From: CAVVDY01 sp963815775
GTDB taxonomy: Bacteria > Acidobacteriota > Terriglobia > Terriglobales > Acidobacteriaceae
Reading direction: 5' to 3'
Length of the DNA stretch: 64,000 nucleotides
NCBI GenBank assembly: GCA_963815775.1
Contig: CAWFIB010000002.1
Coordinates: 1 to 64,000, forward strand
The notes under the pieces are model-generated. The model saw only the letters and a program-made list of their open reading frames with translations, was not told where the DNA came from and did not search any database. The translations under genes and the position numbers were made by a program. Position 1 is the first letter of the stretch. Each line of letters opens with the position of its first letter. Shown here one piece after another: positions 1 through 8,868 of this stretch.

Positions 1-38
1 GGTTGGAGGGGATGGCGCGGGCTGGCGAGATGCGACAC

Positions 39-359
39 TCAAGGGATTTGTATCACTTCGCCTGGCCTAATGGTGGAGAGGGCGGCCAAGATCGCGGGGA
101 CGTGAGGTAGCAGGTCGGGCATACGGTTAGATTTGGCACAGATAATGGCGAGCGCAATGGCTCCTGCCGCGAGATTCTGCTGGTAAGGCATCCCTCGGTC
201 CATCGTTAAGAGGACCTGCCAGCCGGACCGTTCCGCCAGCGCCAGCAATTCGCCGTTCGCCTTGCCCGCTAGCCCCGCCTGCGGCACCGTCTGGCAGTCA
301 TGCCCGGCAAGATGTCTCCGCAGGTCCTTGGGCAAGCATTCGTCCAGCAGAACCTTCAA
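39..359 (-). CDS. DUF5615 PIN-like toxin candidate
   Basis: The 106-residue protein opens with MKVLLDECLP, the acidic start typical of DUF5615/Mut7-C-like PIN domains. A second acidic patch (LLTMDRGMPYQQN, about residues 50-62) is also typical. Such proteins are thought to be RNases and are usually the toxin of a toxin-antitoxin pair. Its ATG overlaps the stop of the DUF433 gene at 356 by four bases, so the two are translationally coupled. The family call rests on motif recognition. Toxicity is inferred from family and context only. Confidence 0.85.
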   Translation of the reverse strand: MKVLLDECLPKDLRRHLAGHDCQTVPQAGLAGKANGELLALAERSGWQVLLTMDRGMPYQQNLAAGAIALAIICAKSNRMPDLLPHVPAILAALSTIRPGEVIQIP

Positions 360-568
360 CCGATCCTCGTCAAGAGAGAGTCCTTCGCGCTCTCCAGGGC
401 TTCGATGGCCATTTGGCGACTAACGGTGGGGAATTGCTCCAGGAACTGGTCCAGGGTGTCACCCGCTTCGAGATAATCCAGCAGGTTCTGAAAGGGAACA
501 CGCGTTCCGCGAAAACAAGGGATTCCGCCGAGGATTTCGGGATCGCGTACGATGATGGTCCCACCCAT
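356..568 (-). CDS. DUF433 antitoxin-like protein
   Basis: The 70-residue protein carries the DUF433 signature: IVRDPEILGGIPCFRGTRVP near the start, then a short helical segment ending in a SRQMAIEAL-like helix. DUF433 is a small winged-helix-like domain that commonly pairs with DUF5615 toxins. It is the upstream gene of the pair and overlaps the toxin gene by four bases. That order, antitoxin first, is normal for type II modules. The likely role is neutralising the toxin and repressing its own promoter, which is inferred from the family. Confidence 0.88.
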   Translation of the reverse strand: MGGTIIVRDPEILGGIPCFRGTRVPFQNLLDYLEAGDTLDQFLEQFPTVSRQMAIEALESAKDSLLTRIG

Positions 569-655
569 AACGGACTCCTTGACTCACATAGTAAAGTAAA
601 TCGCCTGTCGCCACTCATCCAAGACGACGAAATGAGTGGAAGAACCCATCCCTCC

Positions 656-889
656 CTACGCCTCGTACCGTTCCACGTAGGCGTCGATCAACCCCCGCAG
701 CATGCGCTGATACGGCACCCGGTTCAGCTTTGCCTGCCGTTTAAAAAACTTCAGGCTGCCGGCCGTCAGTTCCAGGGTCACCTTGACCGTTTGGGAACGC
801 TTGACAAGCTTTGATGGCGGCGGCAGGAAGTCTTTTACGCGCTCGCCCAGTTCAATCGGCTCATCCGTGTATTTTATTTTCCTGCTCAT
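656..889 (-). CDS. brnA: BrnA-like antitoxin
   Basis: This 77-residue protein has a charged N-terminus followed by a predicted ribbon-helix-helix-like segment (VKVTLELTAGSLKFFKRQAK, residues 36-55) and the ending PYQRMLRGLIDAYVERYEA. That ending matches BrnA/CopG-type antitoxins. It lies directly downstream of a BrnT-like gene and overlaps it by 29 bases. The expected role is to bind BrnT and autoregulate the operon. Family assignment is good, but activity is untested. Confidence 0.8.
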   Translation of the reverse strand: MSRKIKYTDEPIELGERVKDFLPPPSKLVKRSQTVKVTLELTAGSLKFFKRQAKLNRVPYQRMLRGLIDAYVERYEA

Positions 890-1154
890 AGCGCTTCTTT
901 CCCTTTCTCCAGAAGCCCGCCCCGTAAATCCTGATTTGTCCGCCTCGGTGGCTGAACCGCACCGTCAGAACGCCGCCCTCCACCTTGCCCAGGCAGAAAA
1001 ACCGCCCTTCATGGCTCCTCTCATGCGCCAAGTCCCGCACGATAACGCGCCGGGGATCGTCGAAAGCTCGCTGGGCGTATTCGAAGGAAACATGGTGCTT
1101 TTCCTGATTGATCAGGTTCTTCGCTTCGTCCCAGGAGAAGCTCGCCTTATCCAT
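861..1154 (-). CDS. brnT: BrnT-like toxin (DUF497)
   Basis: The protein shows the BrnT/DUF497 pattern: FSWDEAKNLINQEKHHVSFE near the start, then FDDPRRVIVRD, and IRIYGAGFWRKGKKRYE at the end, close to the family's usual arginine-rich finish. BrnT is a RelE-like ribonuclease. I chose the ATG at 1154 because a GGTAG-like site precedes it and it matches family length. An ATG at 1166 would add four residues. The gene precedes and overlaps brnA, the normal brnTA order. Confidence 0.85.
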   Translation of the reverse strand: MDKASFSWDEAKNLINQEKHHVSFEYAQRAFDDPRRVIVRDLAHERSHEGRFFCLGKVEGGVLTVRFSHRGGQIRIYGAGFWRKGKKRYEQENKIHG

Positions 1155-1277
1155 ATAATCTACCATATTTTTATATGGGTGTTTACCGTCTCTTTCGGCC
1201 CGGCGCCCCAGCCTCGCCCCGTCTTTGGGCTAACCTGGGATCGCCGCGTGGAAGCAGCAGTGTAGGTGTGAATCAAA

Positions 1278-1371
1278 CCCGTCCCGCCCTGCGGGACGTC
1301 ACATCTAAGCCCACCGTTTCAACGGTGGGTAGCGGATGGAATAGGCCCCGAGTCCCGCCAGGGACGGCATA
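1278..1371 (+). repeat. palindromic intergenic repeat, family A, copy 1
   Basis: Three short hairpins stand in a row: CGTCCCGCCCTGCGGGACG, then CCCACCGTTTCAACGGTGGG, then GTCCCGCCAGGGAC. Order and spacer match the elements at 60029 and 60183 and, inverted, the one at 1449. These look like REP-type elements mobilised by a RAYT transposase, inferred from the RAYT remnant at 60407. Confidence 0.75.
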
Positions 1372-1448
1372 TGCACAAGGCGACAAGCTGTGGTGTCAGA
1401 TCGAATATCACGGCAAGCATCAAACGAACCCATCGTGAATCACGGCAC

Positions 1449-1540
1449 ATGTGCCGTCCCTACGGGACTCGGGGGTTGGATGGCATGGTCCCAACCGCTG
1501 AAGCGGTGGGCTTAGATATGTTGTCCCCTGCGGGGACGGG
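1449..1540 (-). repeat. palindromic intergenic repeat, family A, copy 2 (inverted)
   Basis: Read on the minus strand this repeats the copy at 1278: a GTCCCC/GGGGAC hairpin, then ATCTAAGCCCACCGCTTCAG with its complement, then GAGTCCCGTAGGGACGGCAC. Copies 1 and 2 face each other across about 77 bases, like the two units of a BIME. No gene is convincing between 1167 and 1739. Confidence 0.75.
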
Positions 1541-1739
1541 TTGATCGTGACAAAATTGGGATTCTGCGATTCTGCCCCAGGTAGCATCGTCTTCCATCTG
1601 GGCGTCGCCGAGTGTGTCGTAGTATACGGCAATCGCTGCCTGATGGCGGGCCTGCTCACACTCCTTACGCTTGCGAATTGCCGCCAGTTCCCGATTCAAA
1701 CCGATGCCTCCAGGGCACAACACGTTCGCTGAAACACCC

Positions 1740-2504
1740 CTACCGCACGAAGTACAGCAGCCCGAACACATACACCCACAGCAGCGCCATGAAGTGCCAA
1801 TACCACGCCGTCACGTCGATGACAATGCGGCGCGATTCCGGTGGGCGGCGCAGCCAGGTTGTGGCCCCGGCATAGAGCAGCGCCAGGATTCCTCCCAGCA
1901 AATGGACGGCATGCACGCCGGTGAGCACAAAGAAGAAGCCGCTGCTGATACTGACGCTGAGATTAGTGTTGGCGGCCGCCAGCCGCGTCCACGCATAGTA
2001 TTGCCCGCCCAGGAAGGCGAGACCCAGGACGATCGTGGCATAGAGCCAGGGCAAGGCCGCCCGGGCGCTCACCCGAATGCCCGGCAGATCTGCGATCGGC
2101 GCCAGCGCAACATCCGTGGCCGCTCGCCGCCGCGCAACTTCCAGGGTGAATCCGCTCAGCAGCAGGATCAGCGTGTTCAGCAGGAGCGTCTTCACCGGCA
2201 GCACGGCCGGCACCCAGTTGCTGATGTAGTCGTTGCTCGCCGGGTCCCACACCGCTCCGGCTTTGCGGACCACATACGCGGTGGTGAACGAAATGAACAG
2301 CATCACCACCGACGTCAAACCCAGCACCACGCCCATGCGGTAGCGCCGCAGCCGCTCGCGGTAGGGAACGTCGTCTCCGCCGCCGCGGCCGCCCGGTCCT
2401 CCACCTCCGCCCGGCCAGGAATTGACAGGCGGGCGCCCCGCCCCGCCATGCGAGGTCTGCGGATCGCGGACGCTGTCCTTCGGGCTCAAGGTTGGAGTCC
2501 TCAA
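1740..2504 (-). CDS. ctaE: cytochrome c oxidase subunit III family protein
   Basis: This is a heme-copper oxidase subunit III of about 254 residues. A Gly/Pro-rich N-terminus is followed by five predicted membrane helices. The family signatures include SFTTAYVVRK after helix 1, LGGQYYAW, GFFFVLTGVHAVHLLGG and the final WHFMALLWVYVFGLLYF. Subunit III stabilises the catalytic core of the terminal oxidase in the inner membrane. The start is a TTG without a clear ribosome site, so the N-terminus is uncertain. Subunits I and II are absent from the window. Confidence 0.9.
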   Translation of the reverse strand: MRTPTLSPKDSVRDPQTSHGGAGRPPVNSWPGGGGGPGGRGGGDDVPYRERLRRYRMGVVLGLTSVVMLFISFTTAYVVRKAGAVWDPASNDYISNWVPAVLPVKTLLLNTLILLLSGFTLEVARRRAATDVALAPIADLPGIRVSARAALPWLYATIVLGLAFLGGQYYAWTRLAAANTNLSVSISSGFFFVLTGVHAVHLLGGILALLYAGATTWLRRPPESRRIVIDVTAWYWHFMALLWVYVFGLLYFVR

Positions 2505-2705
2505 TCGACGTTCTTGTCAGCGTAAACGGGTCTACCCAACTTGCCGGAAATTTACTCGAGAAAGGAGCGGTCGAGCATCCCACATCACAGCTTCCTGTGA
2601 CATATGATGCCCGCACCCGGGCTGGAACTCAACCCGCTAAAGTGAGAAACTTTTCTCACCGGGAAGGAAGGCGGGGCAACCCTGCGCCCCCCGCTCCTGA
2701 ACGTC

Positions 2706-3011
2706 ATGCGACGCGCCCTGATCACGATGGCCGTGCTATTGGCAGCAATTTACCTCGGCGACTATGGCTGGCTGGCCTACCGCGCCCACACCAACCGCAA
2801 CGCCTTTGGCAGCGTGACCCTCGATACCTATTACTCCGTAAAGTTGAAGAATGGCCGGACCGAATTCGACTTCGCCGGCCAGCAAAACGTTGAGTGTGTG
2901 AACTCTCTGCTGCCGCACCTGGGCGACAAGCCCTGCTGGTATGCGAGCCGCAAGAAAGAACAGCAGATCGACATCGATTCCGGCGACCCCAACAACGTCC
3001 ACGTCTTCTAG
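2706..3011 (+). CDS. small membrane-anchored or secreted hypothetical protein
   Basis: The protein has 101 residues. A basic start (MRRA) leads into a hydrophobic stretch (about residues 4-25), either a signal peptide or an anchor. The rest is polar and has two Cys (C65 in NVECVN and C78 in KPCWYAS) that could form a disulfide. No domain is recognised. It stands alone between the divergent ctaE and the convergent DUF2461 gene. Codon use looks native, so the reading frame is probably real. Confidence 0.6.
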   Translation: MRRALITMAVLLAAIYLGDYGWLAYRAHTNRNAFGSVTLDTYYSVKLKNGRTEFDFAGQQNVECVNSLLPHLGDKPCWYASRKKEQQIDIDSGDPNNVHVF

Positions 3012-3053
3012 AACTATCTCGTGAATCGGTTTTGAAAGGGCACGGCTTCAAAG

Positions 3054-3079
3054 CTTGCCCTGAGCGCAGTCGAAGGGTG
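3054..3079 (+). repeat. short CCTGAG-core palindromic repeat
   Basis: The stretch contains GCCCTGAGCGCAGTCGAAGG, a member of the widespread small repeat family whose common form is CCTGAGCTTGCCGAAGG. A related copy at 60311 is inserted inside another repeat. It lies just after the stop of the gene at 2706. Confidence 0.6.
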
Positions 3080-3146
3080 CCGTATAGGCCGCCAAAAACG
3101 CGGGCTTCAGCCCCTGAGGGACCTCAGTCCCGCCCGATCAGGCCCC

Positions 3147-3818
3147 CTAGAACTTCAGCCCCAACGCCTTCGTCGTGAATTCCACTAGCGGCGCCATCTT
3201 GCGGGCCGCCGCCGCGTAGTCGCGCAGAAACTTCGAGCCACAGATGCAGTCCTCCGTCAGCTCCACCGACGCAACGAAGTCCTTCAGCTTCAGGTCTTCG
3301 ATCAACGGATGTTCGGGATCGAATCCCCGGGGCGGCTTCTTCAGCCTGTCCCCTTCCAGTGAAAGTTTTCCTCGTGCCCGCTTCCACTCGTCAGGCCGAT
3401 TCACGATCGCGGTGCGCACTTTCGTCAAAGCCCGATTGTCCGGATGCCAGATGCCCGCCGCCGCAAAACAACCGCCCGGCTCCAGGTGCAGGTAGAACAC
3501 CGGCGCATGGATGTCCTTGCCTTTGGCATGAGAGAAGTGAATGCCGATGTGTGTCTTGTAGGGCAGCTTATCGTGCGAGAAGCGCGTGTCGCGATAAATC
3601 CGGAACAGCGATCCTCGCGTTGGCCGCGCGTCGGCAACAAAATGCGGACTGATCTTCTCCAGGTGCGGCGCGAAAGCGGAGATGAACGCCAGCGCCGGCT
3701 TGACTACGCTTTCTTCATAGCGCGGCTTGTTCCTGGCAAACCAGTCGCGGTCGTTGTGGCGCTTGAGCTGCTCTAGAAAGCTAAAGATTTCCGGCGTGAA
3801 GAAAGTTGTGGCAGTCAC
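3147..3818 (-). CDS. DUF2461 domain protein
   Basis: The 223-residue protein matches DUF2461 (TIGR02453) along its full length. Landmarks are FLEQLKRHNDRDWFARNKPR near the start, then GSLFRIYRDTRFSHDKLPYK, HIGIHFSHA and GGCFAAAGIWHPD in the middle. The biochemical function of the family is unknown. It follows the RND adaptor gene on the same strand after about 100 bases, but the functions look unrelated. Confidence in the family is high. Confidence 0.92.
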   Translation of the reverse strand: MTATTFFTPEIFSFLEQLKRHNDRDWFARNKPRYEESVVKPALAFISAFAPHLEKISPHFVADARPTRGSLFRIYRDTRFSHDKLPYKTHIGIHFSHAKGKDIHAPVFYLHLEPGGCFAAAGIWHPDNRALTKVRTAIVNRPDEWKRARGKLSLEGDRLKKPPRGFDPEHPLIEDLKLKDFVASVELTEDCICGSKFLRDYAAAARKMAPLVEFTTKALGLKF

Positions 3819-3920
3819 GGTCGTAATGGCCTCGAAAACAAGAGTAAACGAGATCGTGCGGTCCTTGGGTGTGCCGTCTTCAGGTGTTTGTGTCAGGGCT
3901 TTTGGCGGCTGCTGAATACC

Positions 3921-5366
3921 TTATCTTCGGGAGGATCCGCCCTGCTTCAGGTAGTGCGGCCTCACCTTCGCCCCTTCTTGCGCCGCGTCGGTCGGGTTGA
4001 TGATGACCATATCGCCGGAATTGATGCCGCTCAGCACTTCTGTCTGCGCGCCATAGTCGCGCCCGATGCTCACTTTGCGCAGATGCACAACTCCATCCTG
4101 CACCACCGCGATGCTCAGTCCGTTCGCCCGCGCAATGATGCTGTCCGACGGCACGATGATGGGAGGCTCGGCCCGCAGATGCGCGAACACCGCGCGCGTA
4201 AACATGCCCGGCAGCAACCTTCCATCGGGGTTGGACACCTGCACTTCAGTCAACAAAGTGCGGGTCGTCGGATCAACTGCGTTCGCCGTGCGAGTGACTT
4301 TGCCATCAAAGCCCTTCTGACTCACAGCGTCGAAATAGCAGTTCACTGCCTCGCCTACCGTGATATAGGGCGCATAAATTTCAGGGACGGTAACAAACAG
4401 GCGCAGCCGGTCAATCTGCGCAACGCGAAACATCTCGCCCCCCTGCGAGTTGCCGGTCGGCGGCACCGCCGCGCCGCTCACGCCCGAGCCCAGCCCGCCC
4501 CCGGATGCGGAGATCAGCGAGCCTACGTCGATGTTGCGGGCCGTAACCATGCCGGCAAAGGGCGCCGTCACGTGCTCATAGCTTTGCAGATGCAGCAGAC
4601 GGTCGAGGGCGGCACGGTTCGCCAGCACCGCGTCCTGTGCTGCCTTCACGTTCGCTTCAGCCACCTGATAGCTGGCTTGCTGCGTATCACCTTCCTGCTG
4701 TGACACCACACCTGCCTTCGCCAGAGCGGACCAACGGTCCCATGTAACCTTCGCCAGGTTGCGCTGGGCCTGGGTTTGCCCCACGACGGACTCGCTCTGT
4801 CGCAGATTCGAGCGCGCCTGATCGACTTGCTGATCGAGATCGGGAGCATCGATGACTGCCATCAACTGCCCCGCCTTCACCCGGTCGCCGATATCGACCA
4901 ATCGCTTCGATACGTACCCGCTGGCGCGCGCATAGATGGGAGCTTCGACCAGGCCGGTGGTAGTGCCGGGAAGTTCCAGGTCCGATTGTGTCGTGGCGCG
5001 CTGTGCCGCCGCCACATCGACTTCCGGCAGCGCTGTCTCTTCCCGCTCCGCCAGCCCTTGCGTAATGCGGCGGTCCCTTAGCCGCGGCAGAAAACCCAGG
5101 ACGAAGATGATGGAGAAAACGACAAGCAGTACGAGTCCGAGCAGCGCAACTTTGCGTGGCGAAAGCTGCACATGCGGCGGCTGGTGCGAACCCAGCTCCG
5201 CCTCCACCGCTTCTCGGTTCGCGATGGGGCCGTTCTCCTCCGGAGCCGCGACCCGGCCGCCCTCCTGACGCTGCTGCGCGGCATCGTGGGGAGAGCCGTT
5301 CTTGCCGCCCGCCGGCTCACGCCGTTCCTGCTCCGCGTTCAGTTGTCGTTCTTCAGTTTCCTTCAC
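3921..5366 (-). CDS. RND efflux periplasmic adaptor (HlyD/MFP family)
   Basis: The 481-residue membrane fusion protein has a long polar N-terminus, one membrane anchor (about residues 73-94), a lipoyl-like half (IYARASGYVSKRLVDIGDRVKAGQ), a coiled-coil hairpin and the second half (VTAPFAGMVTARNIDVG). A beta-barrel with VTRTANAVDPTTRTLLTEV follows. It would link the inner-membrane pump to an outer-membrane channel. Its start overlaps the pump's stop by four bases, so they are coupled. The anchor after about 70 hydrophilic residues is longer than usual. No TolC-type gene is in the window. Confidence 0.95.
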   Translation of the reverse strand: MKETEERQLNAEQERREPAGGKNGSPHDAAQQRQEGGRVAAPEENGPIANREAVEAELGSHQPPHVQLSPRKVALLGLVLLVVFSIIFVLGFLPRLRDRRITQGLAEREETALPEVDVAAAQRATTQSDLELPGTTTGLVEAPIYARASGYVSKRLVDIGDRVKAGQLMAVIDAPDLDQQVDQARSNLRQSESVVGQTQAQRNLAKVTWDRWSALAKAGVVSQQEGDTQQASYQVAEANVKAAQDAVLANRAALDRLLHLQSYEHVTAPFAGMVTARNIDVGSLISASGGGLGSGVSGAAVPPTGNSQGGEMFRVAQIDRLRLFVTVPEIYAPYITVGEAVNCYFDAVSQKGFDGKVTRTANAVDPTTRTLLTEVQVSNPDGRLLPGMFTRAVFAHLRAEPPIIVPSDSIIARANGLSIAVVQDGVVHLRKVSIGRDYGAQTEVLSGINSGDMVIINPTDAAQEGAKVRPHYLKQGGSSRR

Positions 5367-8300
5367 GCGAGCTGCGTCCCTTCTTCGGGAAGTTCTTCTT
5401 CATACTCCAGTTGAATTTCCTTGTCGTAATCCACTGGCGGCTTCTTGCGGAACACCGTATAGAAGATGGGAACGATAAACAGCGTTCCAAAAGTAGCAAA
5501 CAGCAGTCCGCCGATCACCGCGCGGCCCAGAGGAGCATTCTGCTCCCCGCCTTCACCCAGCGCCAGCGACATGGGCAACATGCCGATGATCATGGCCAGC
5601 GCCGTCATGCACACCGGACGCAGCCGGGTGTAGCCCGCCGAAAGCGCCGCCTCAAACGGACCTTTCCCCGTGGCGCGCTCATCATTGGCGAAGGTCACCA
5701 CCAGGATGCTGTTCGCCGTCGCCACACCAATGGCCATGATGATGCCCATCAGCGACGGCACGTTGAATGTGGTCTGCGTGATGTACAGCATCCACAGAAT
5801 GCCGGCGAACCCCATCGGCAGCGCCATCAGAATGATGAACGGATCCAGCCACGACTGAAAATTCACCACCATCAGCAGGTAAACAAAGATGACAGCGAAC
5901 GCGATGCCGATGCCCAGGCGGAAGAACGAGTCCTGCATGGTTCTCACCTGCCCGCGAATAATAGACCAGGAACCTCTCGGCAGCCCCTTGCTCTCATCGT
6001 CTACCACTCTCTGGATGGCGCGCGCCACACTGCCCAGATCGCGCAAGTCAGCATCGCAATAGATGTCATACACCGGCTGCACATTGTAGTGGTCCACGAT
6101 CTCGGTGGATATCCCACGGTGCACGGTCGCGAGGCTGGACAACAATTGGGTACTGCCGTTGCCGGCCGAGGTCACCGGCGTCCGCTGCATGGCATCAATC
6201 GAATCGATTCGGTACTGCGGCGTCTGTACCGTGACGCTGTAGTTCACACCGTTTTGTAGGTTCAGCCACTGGTTGGGCGCCGTCTGATAGCTGCCGCTCA
6301 GCGAGATCAGCATGCTGCTCGCGACATCGCGCTGCGTCAGCCCGAACTGTTGCGCCTTGTCGCGGTCGACGTTCACATTCAGCGTCGGATAGGCAATCTG
6401 TTCATGGATGCGGGCATCCACTACCCCCGGTATGGCCTGGATGCGCTTCAGCATCTTTTGCGTAACTTTGTAATTGTCCAGCTGATCGCGGCCTACCACC
6501 TGCACGTCAATCGGTGCCGGCAACCCGAAATTCAGGATCTGGTTGGTCATGTTCGCCGCGGCGAAGAAGAACGTGTCCTGCGGAAACTTTGCGTTCAGCA
6601 CGGCCCGCAGCTTGCGCATGTACTCGCGTGTGCTGCCATGCTCCGCTTTCAGCGCGATCAGGATGTCGCCGTCGCTGGGCCCGATGGTGGAGCCGTCACC
6701 GAAAGCCAGGCTCAGACCGCTGTTGGGCAGACCAATGTTGTCGAGGATGAGGTCAACTTCGCCGGGCGGAAGCGTCCTGCGGATCTCGTCCTCCACCTGG
6801 GCGAAGAGCTGTTCCGTCTCCTCGATTCGCGTGCCTTCCGGGGCCCGCACGTGCAGCCGCATCTGGCCAGAGTCCACATAGGGGAAGAAATCTTCTCCAA
6901 TAAAGAACACCAGCAGGCCGGACCCTGCCACCATCAGCACGAACAGCACCATCACGTACTTGCGATGATGCAACGACCACTCCAGCACCTGGCGATAACG
7001 TTCGCGAAAGCGTTCGAACTGGTGATTGAAGCGGAAGTGTAAGCGCCACACCCAGTTCAGCCCTTCGATGTGGGCGGCATGTCCGCCTTCGCCCGCAGCG
7101 TAGATCGGCACCTCCGGCCCAAGCATGTAGTGGACCATCGTCGGCACCAGCGTGCGCGAAAGGAAATACGACGCCAGCATGGCGAACACCACCGCCATTG
7201 CCAGCGGAACGAAAAGATACTTTGCGGCCCCGGTGAGCAGTACCACGGGCACGAACACGATACAGATGGAAAGCGTCGACACCAGGGTCGGCAGGGCGAT
7301 CTGGGATGCGCCGTCGAGAATGGCCCGGGTCAACGCCTTCTTCATCCCCATGTTGCGGTGCACGTTCTCCAGCTCCACGGTCGCGTCGTCCACCAGAATG
7401 CCCACCGCCAACGCCATGCCTCCCAGCGTCATGACATTGATGCTCTCGCCCAGCGCGGTCAGGATGATCTGCGACGTCAGAATCGCCAGCGGGATCGAGG
7501 TGCAGACGATCAGGGTACTGCGCCAGCTTCCCAGGAACAGCAGGATCATCAATCCCGTCAGCACAGCGGCGATGATCGCCTCACGCAGCACTCCATAGAT
7601 CGACGCCCGCACAAATACTGACTGATCGAACAGCGGCGTGACCCTCAGGTTCGCCGGTAGGCCCGAGAGAACACGCGGCAGAGCGGCTTTGATCTGGGCG
7701 ACGATGTCGAGGGTCGAGGCCGGGCCGTTCTTCAACACGGTCAGCATGGCGGAACGCGTGCCGTTGTTGCGCACGATGTTGGTCTGCGGAACATAACCGT
7801 CCCGCACCTGCGCAACATCTTTCACGGTCACGACCGCGCCATTCTCCGCTTTGATGGGCAGGTCGTTCATTGCGGCCACGGTCGTCGGGCTGCTGTTCAG
7901 CGCCACCTGGTACTCGCGGTTACCGATCTTCGCCGTTCCTGTGGGAAGAATCAGGTTCTGCTGGTTCAGCGCCGAGGAAACGTCCTGCGGTGACAGATGG
8001 TGCGCATAAAGCTGGTTGGGGTCGAGATCGACCATGATCTGCCGTTGCTTGCCACCAAAGGGCAACGGAATCGAAGCTCCCTGCACCGTCGCCAACTGAG
8101 TGCGAATGAAGTTCAGTCCCAGATCGTAAAGCTGCTGCTCGCTCAGTCCCTGCCCCGACAATCCAAGCTGCAGGATGGGCACCGACGAGGCGTCATACTT
8201 CAGCAGCAGCGGCGGCGTGGTTCCCGGCGGCAGGACCCTCAGCAGCGTCTGGCAGATGGCGCTGATCTGGGCCAACGCCATCTCCGGCTTGACGTTGGGC

Positions 8301-8590
8301 TGGAAGTACACCTTGATGATCGCGACCCCGTTGTAGGACTGCGACTCGATATGTTCAATGTCATTCACCGTCGTGGTCATGGCGCGCTCGGTGATGGTCA
8401 CCATTCGCTTTTCCATGTTGTCGGGTGTGAGGCCGTTGTACGACCAGATCACACTGATCACCGGAATGTTGATGTTGGGAAAGATGTCCTTGGGCGTAGT
8501 AATTACGGCGGCAACGCCAAGAATGGCAATCAGCACCGATACCACCACGAAGGTATACGGGCGGCGCAGCGCTAAGCGGACGATCCACAT
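5363..8590 (-). CDS. RND efflux inner-membrane transporter (AcrB/MdtB type)
   Basis: The 1075-residue resistance-nodulation-division pump has twelve predicted membrane helices and two large periplasmic loops. The proton-relay Asp pair of helix 4 is present in GILVDDATVELENV (D401, D402). The N-terminus shows the usual AVITTPKDIFP pattern. Such pumps export drugs, solvents or lipids using the proton gradient. The downstream adaptor gene overlaps by four bases, making a two-gene operon. Substrate cannot be read from sequence, and a regulator is not adjacent. The divergent neighbour is treS. Confidence 0.96.
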   Translation of the reverse strand: MWIVRLALRRPYTFVVVSVLIAILGVAAVITTPKDIFPNINIPVISVIWSYNGLTPDNMEKRMVTITERAMTTTVNDIEHIESQSYNGVAIIKVYFQPNVKPEMALAQISAICQTLLRVLPPGTTPPLLLKYDASSVPILQLGLSGQGLSEQQLYDLGLNFIRTQLATVQGASIPLPFGGKQRQIMVDLDPNQLYAHHLSPQDVSSALNQQNLILPTGTAKIGNREYQVALNSSPTTVAAMNDLPIKAENGAVVTVKDVAQVRDGYVPQTNIVRNNGTRSAMLTVLKNGPASTLDIVAQIKAALPRVLSGLPANLRVTPLFDQSVFVRASIYGVLREAIIAAVLTGLMILLFLGSWRSTLIVCTSIPLAILTSQIILTALGESINVMTLGGMALAVGILVDDATVELENVHRNMGMKKALTRAILDGASQIALPTLVSTLSICIVFVPVVLLTGAAKYLFVPLAMAVVFAMLASYFLSRTLVPTMVHYMLGPEVPIYAAGEGGHAAHIEGLNWVWRLHFRFNHQFERFRERYRQVLEWSLHHRKYVMVLFVLMVAGSGLLVFFIGEDFFPYVDSGQMRLHVRAPEGTRIEETEQLFAQVEDEIRRTLPPGEVDLILDNIGLPNSGLSLAFGDGSTIGPSDGDILIALKAEHGSTREYMRKLRAVLNAKFPQDTFFFAAANMTNQILNFGLPAPIDVQVVGRDQLDNYKVTQKMLKRIQAIPGVVDARIHEQIAYPTLNVNVDRDKAQQFGLTQRDVASSMLISLSGSYQTAPNQWLNLQNGVNYSVTVQTPQYRIDSIDAMQRTPVTSAGNGSTQLLSSLATVHRGISTEIVDHYNVQPVYDIYCDADLRDLGSVARAIQRVVDDESKGLPRGSWSIIRGQVRTMQDSFFRLGIGIAFAVIFVYLLMVVNFQSWLDPFIILMALPMGFAGILWMLYITQTTFNVPSLMGIIMAIGVATANSILVVTFANDERATGKGPFEAALSAGYTRLRPVCMTALAMIIGMLPMSLALGEGGEQNAPLGRAVIGGLLFATFGTLFIVPIFYTVFRKKPPVDYDKEIQLEYEEELPEEGTQLA

Positions 8591-8868
8591 GACTACTTAG
8601 CTTCCTGGCTCATTTCAGAGCGGTATTACGGAACGATAAATGAGGCCTTCCTTACAGTTCCACTGTTCCGGAGAAACGCAACAATTCTTAACCTGCGAAA
8701 AGCCGACGGGCAGAAATATACAGATCGTCGCGGGCCTGCGAAGGTTTCAACCAGGGTGAAGTTTTTTATTGGCCCGGCAAGTTAGCGCGGGTTTTGTACC
8801 CGGCGATTTGACGAACGAGCTCTGCCGGGCGTGAAACGTCATCCACCGAGCGCTCTTCGGGTATCATC

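Noticed and set aside
1671..2525. A 284-residue plus-strand frame over the subunit III gene
   Set aside because: It is a shadow with His/Arg/Gln-rich composition; the minus strand has clear cytochrome oxidase motifs.
5156..6259. A 367-residue plus-strand frame over the RND pair
   Set aside because: Antisense shadow of two certain genes, with no domain or start site.
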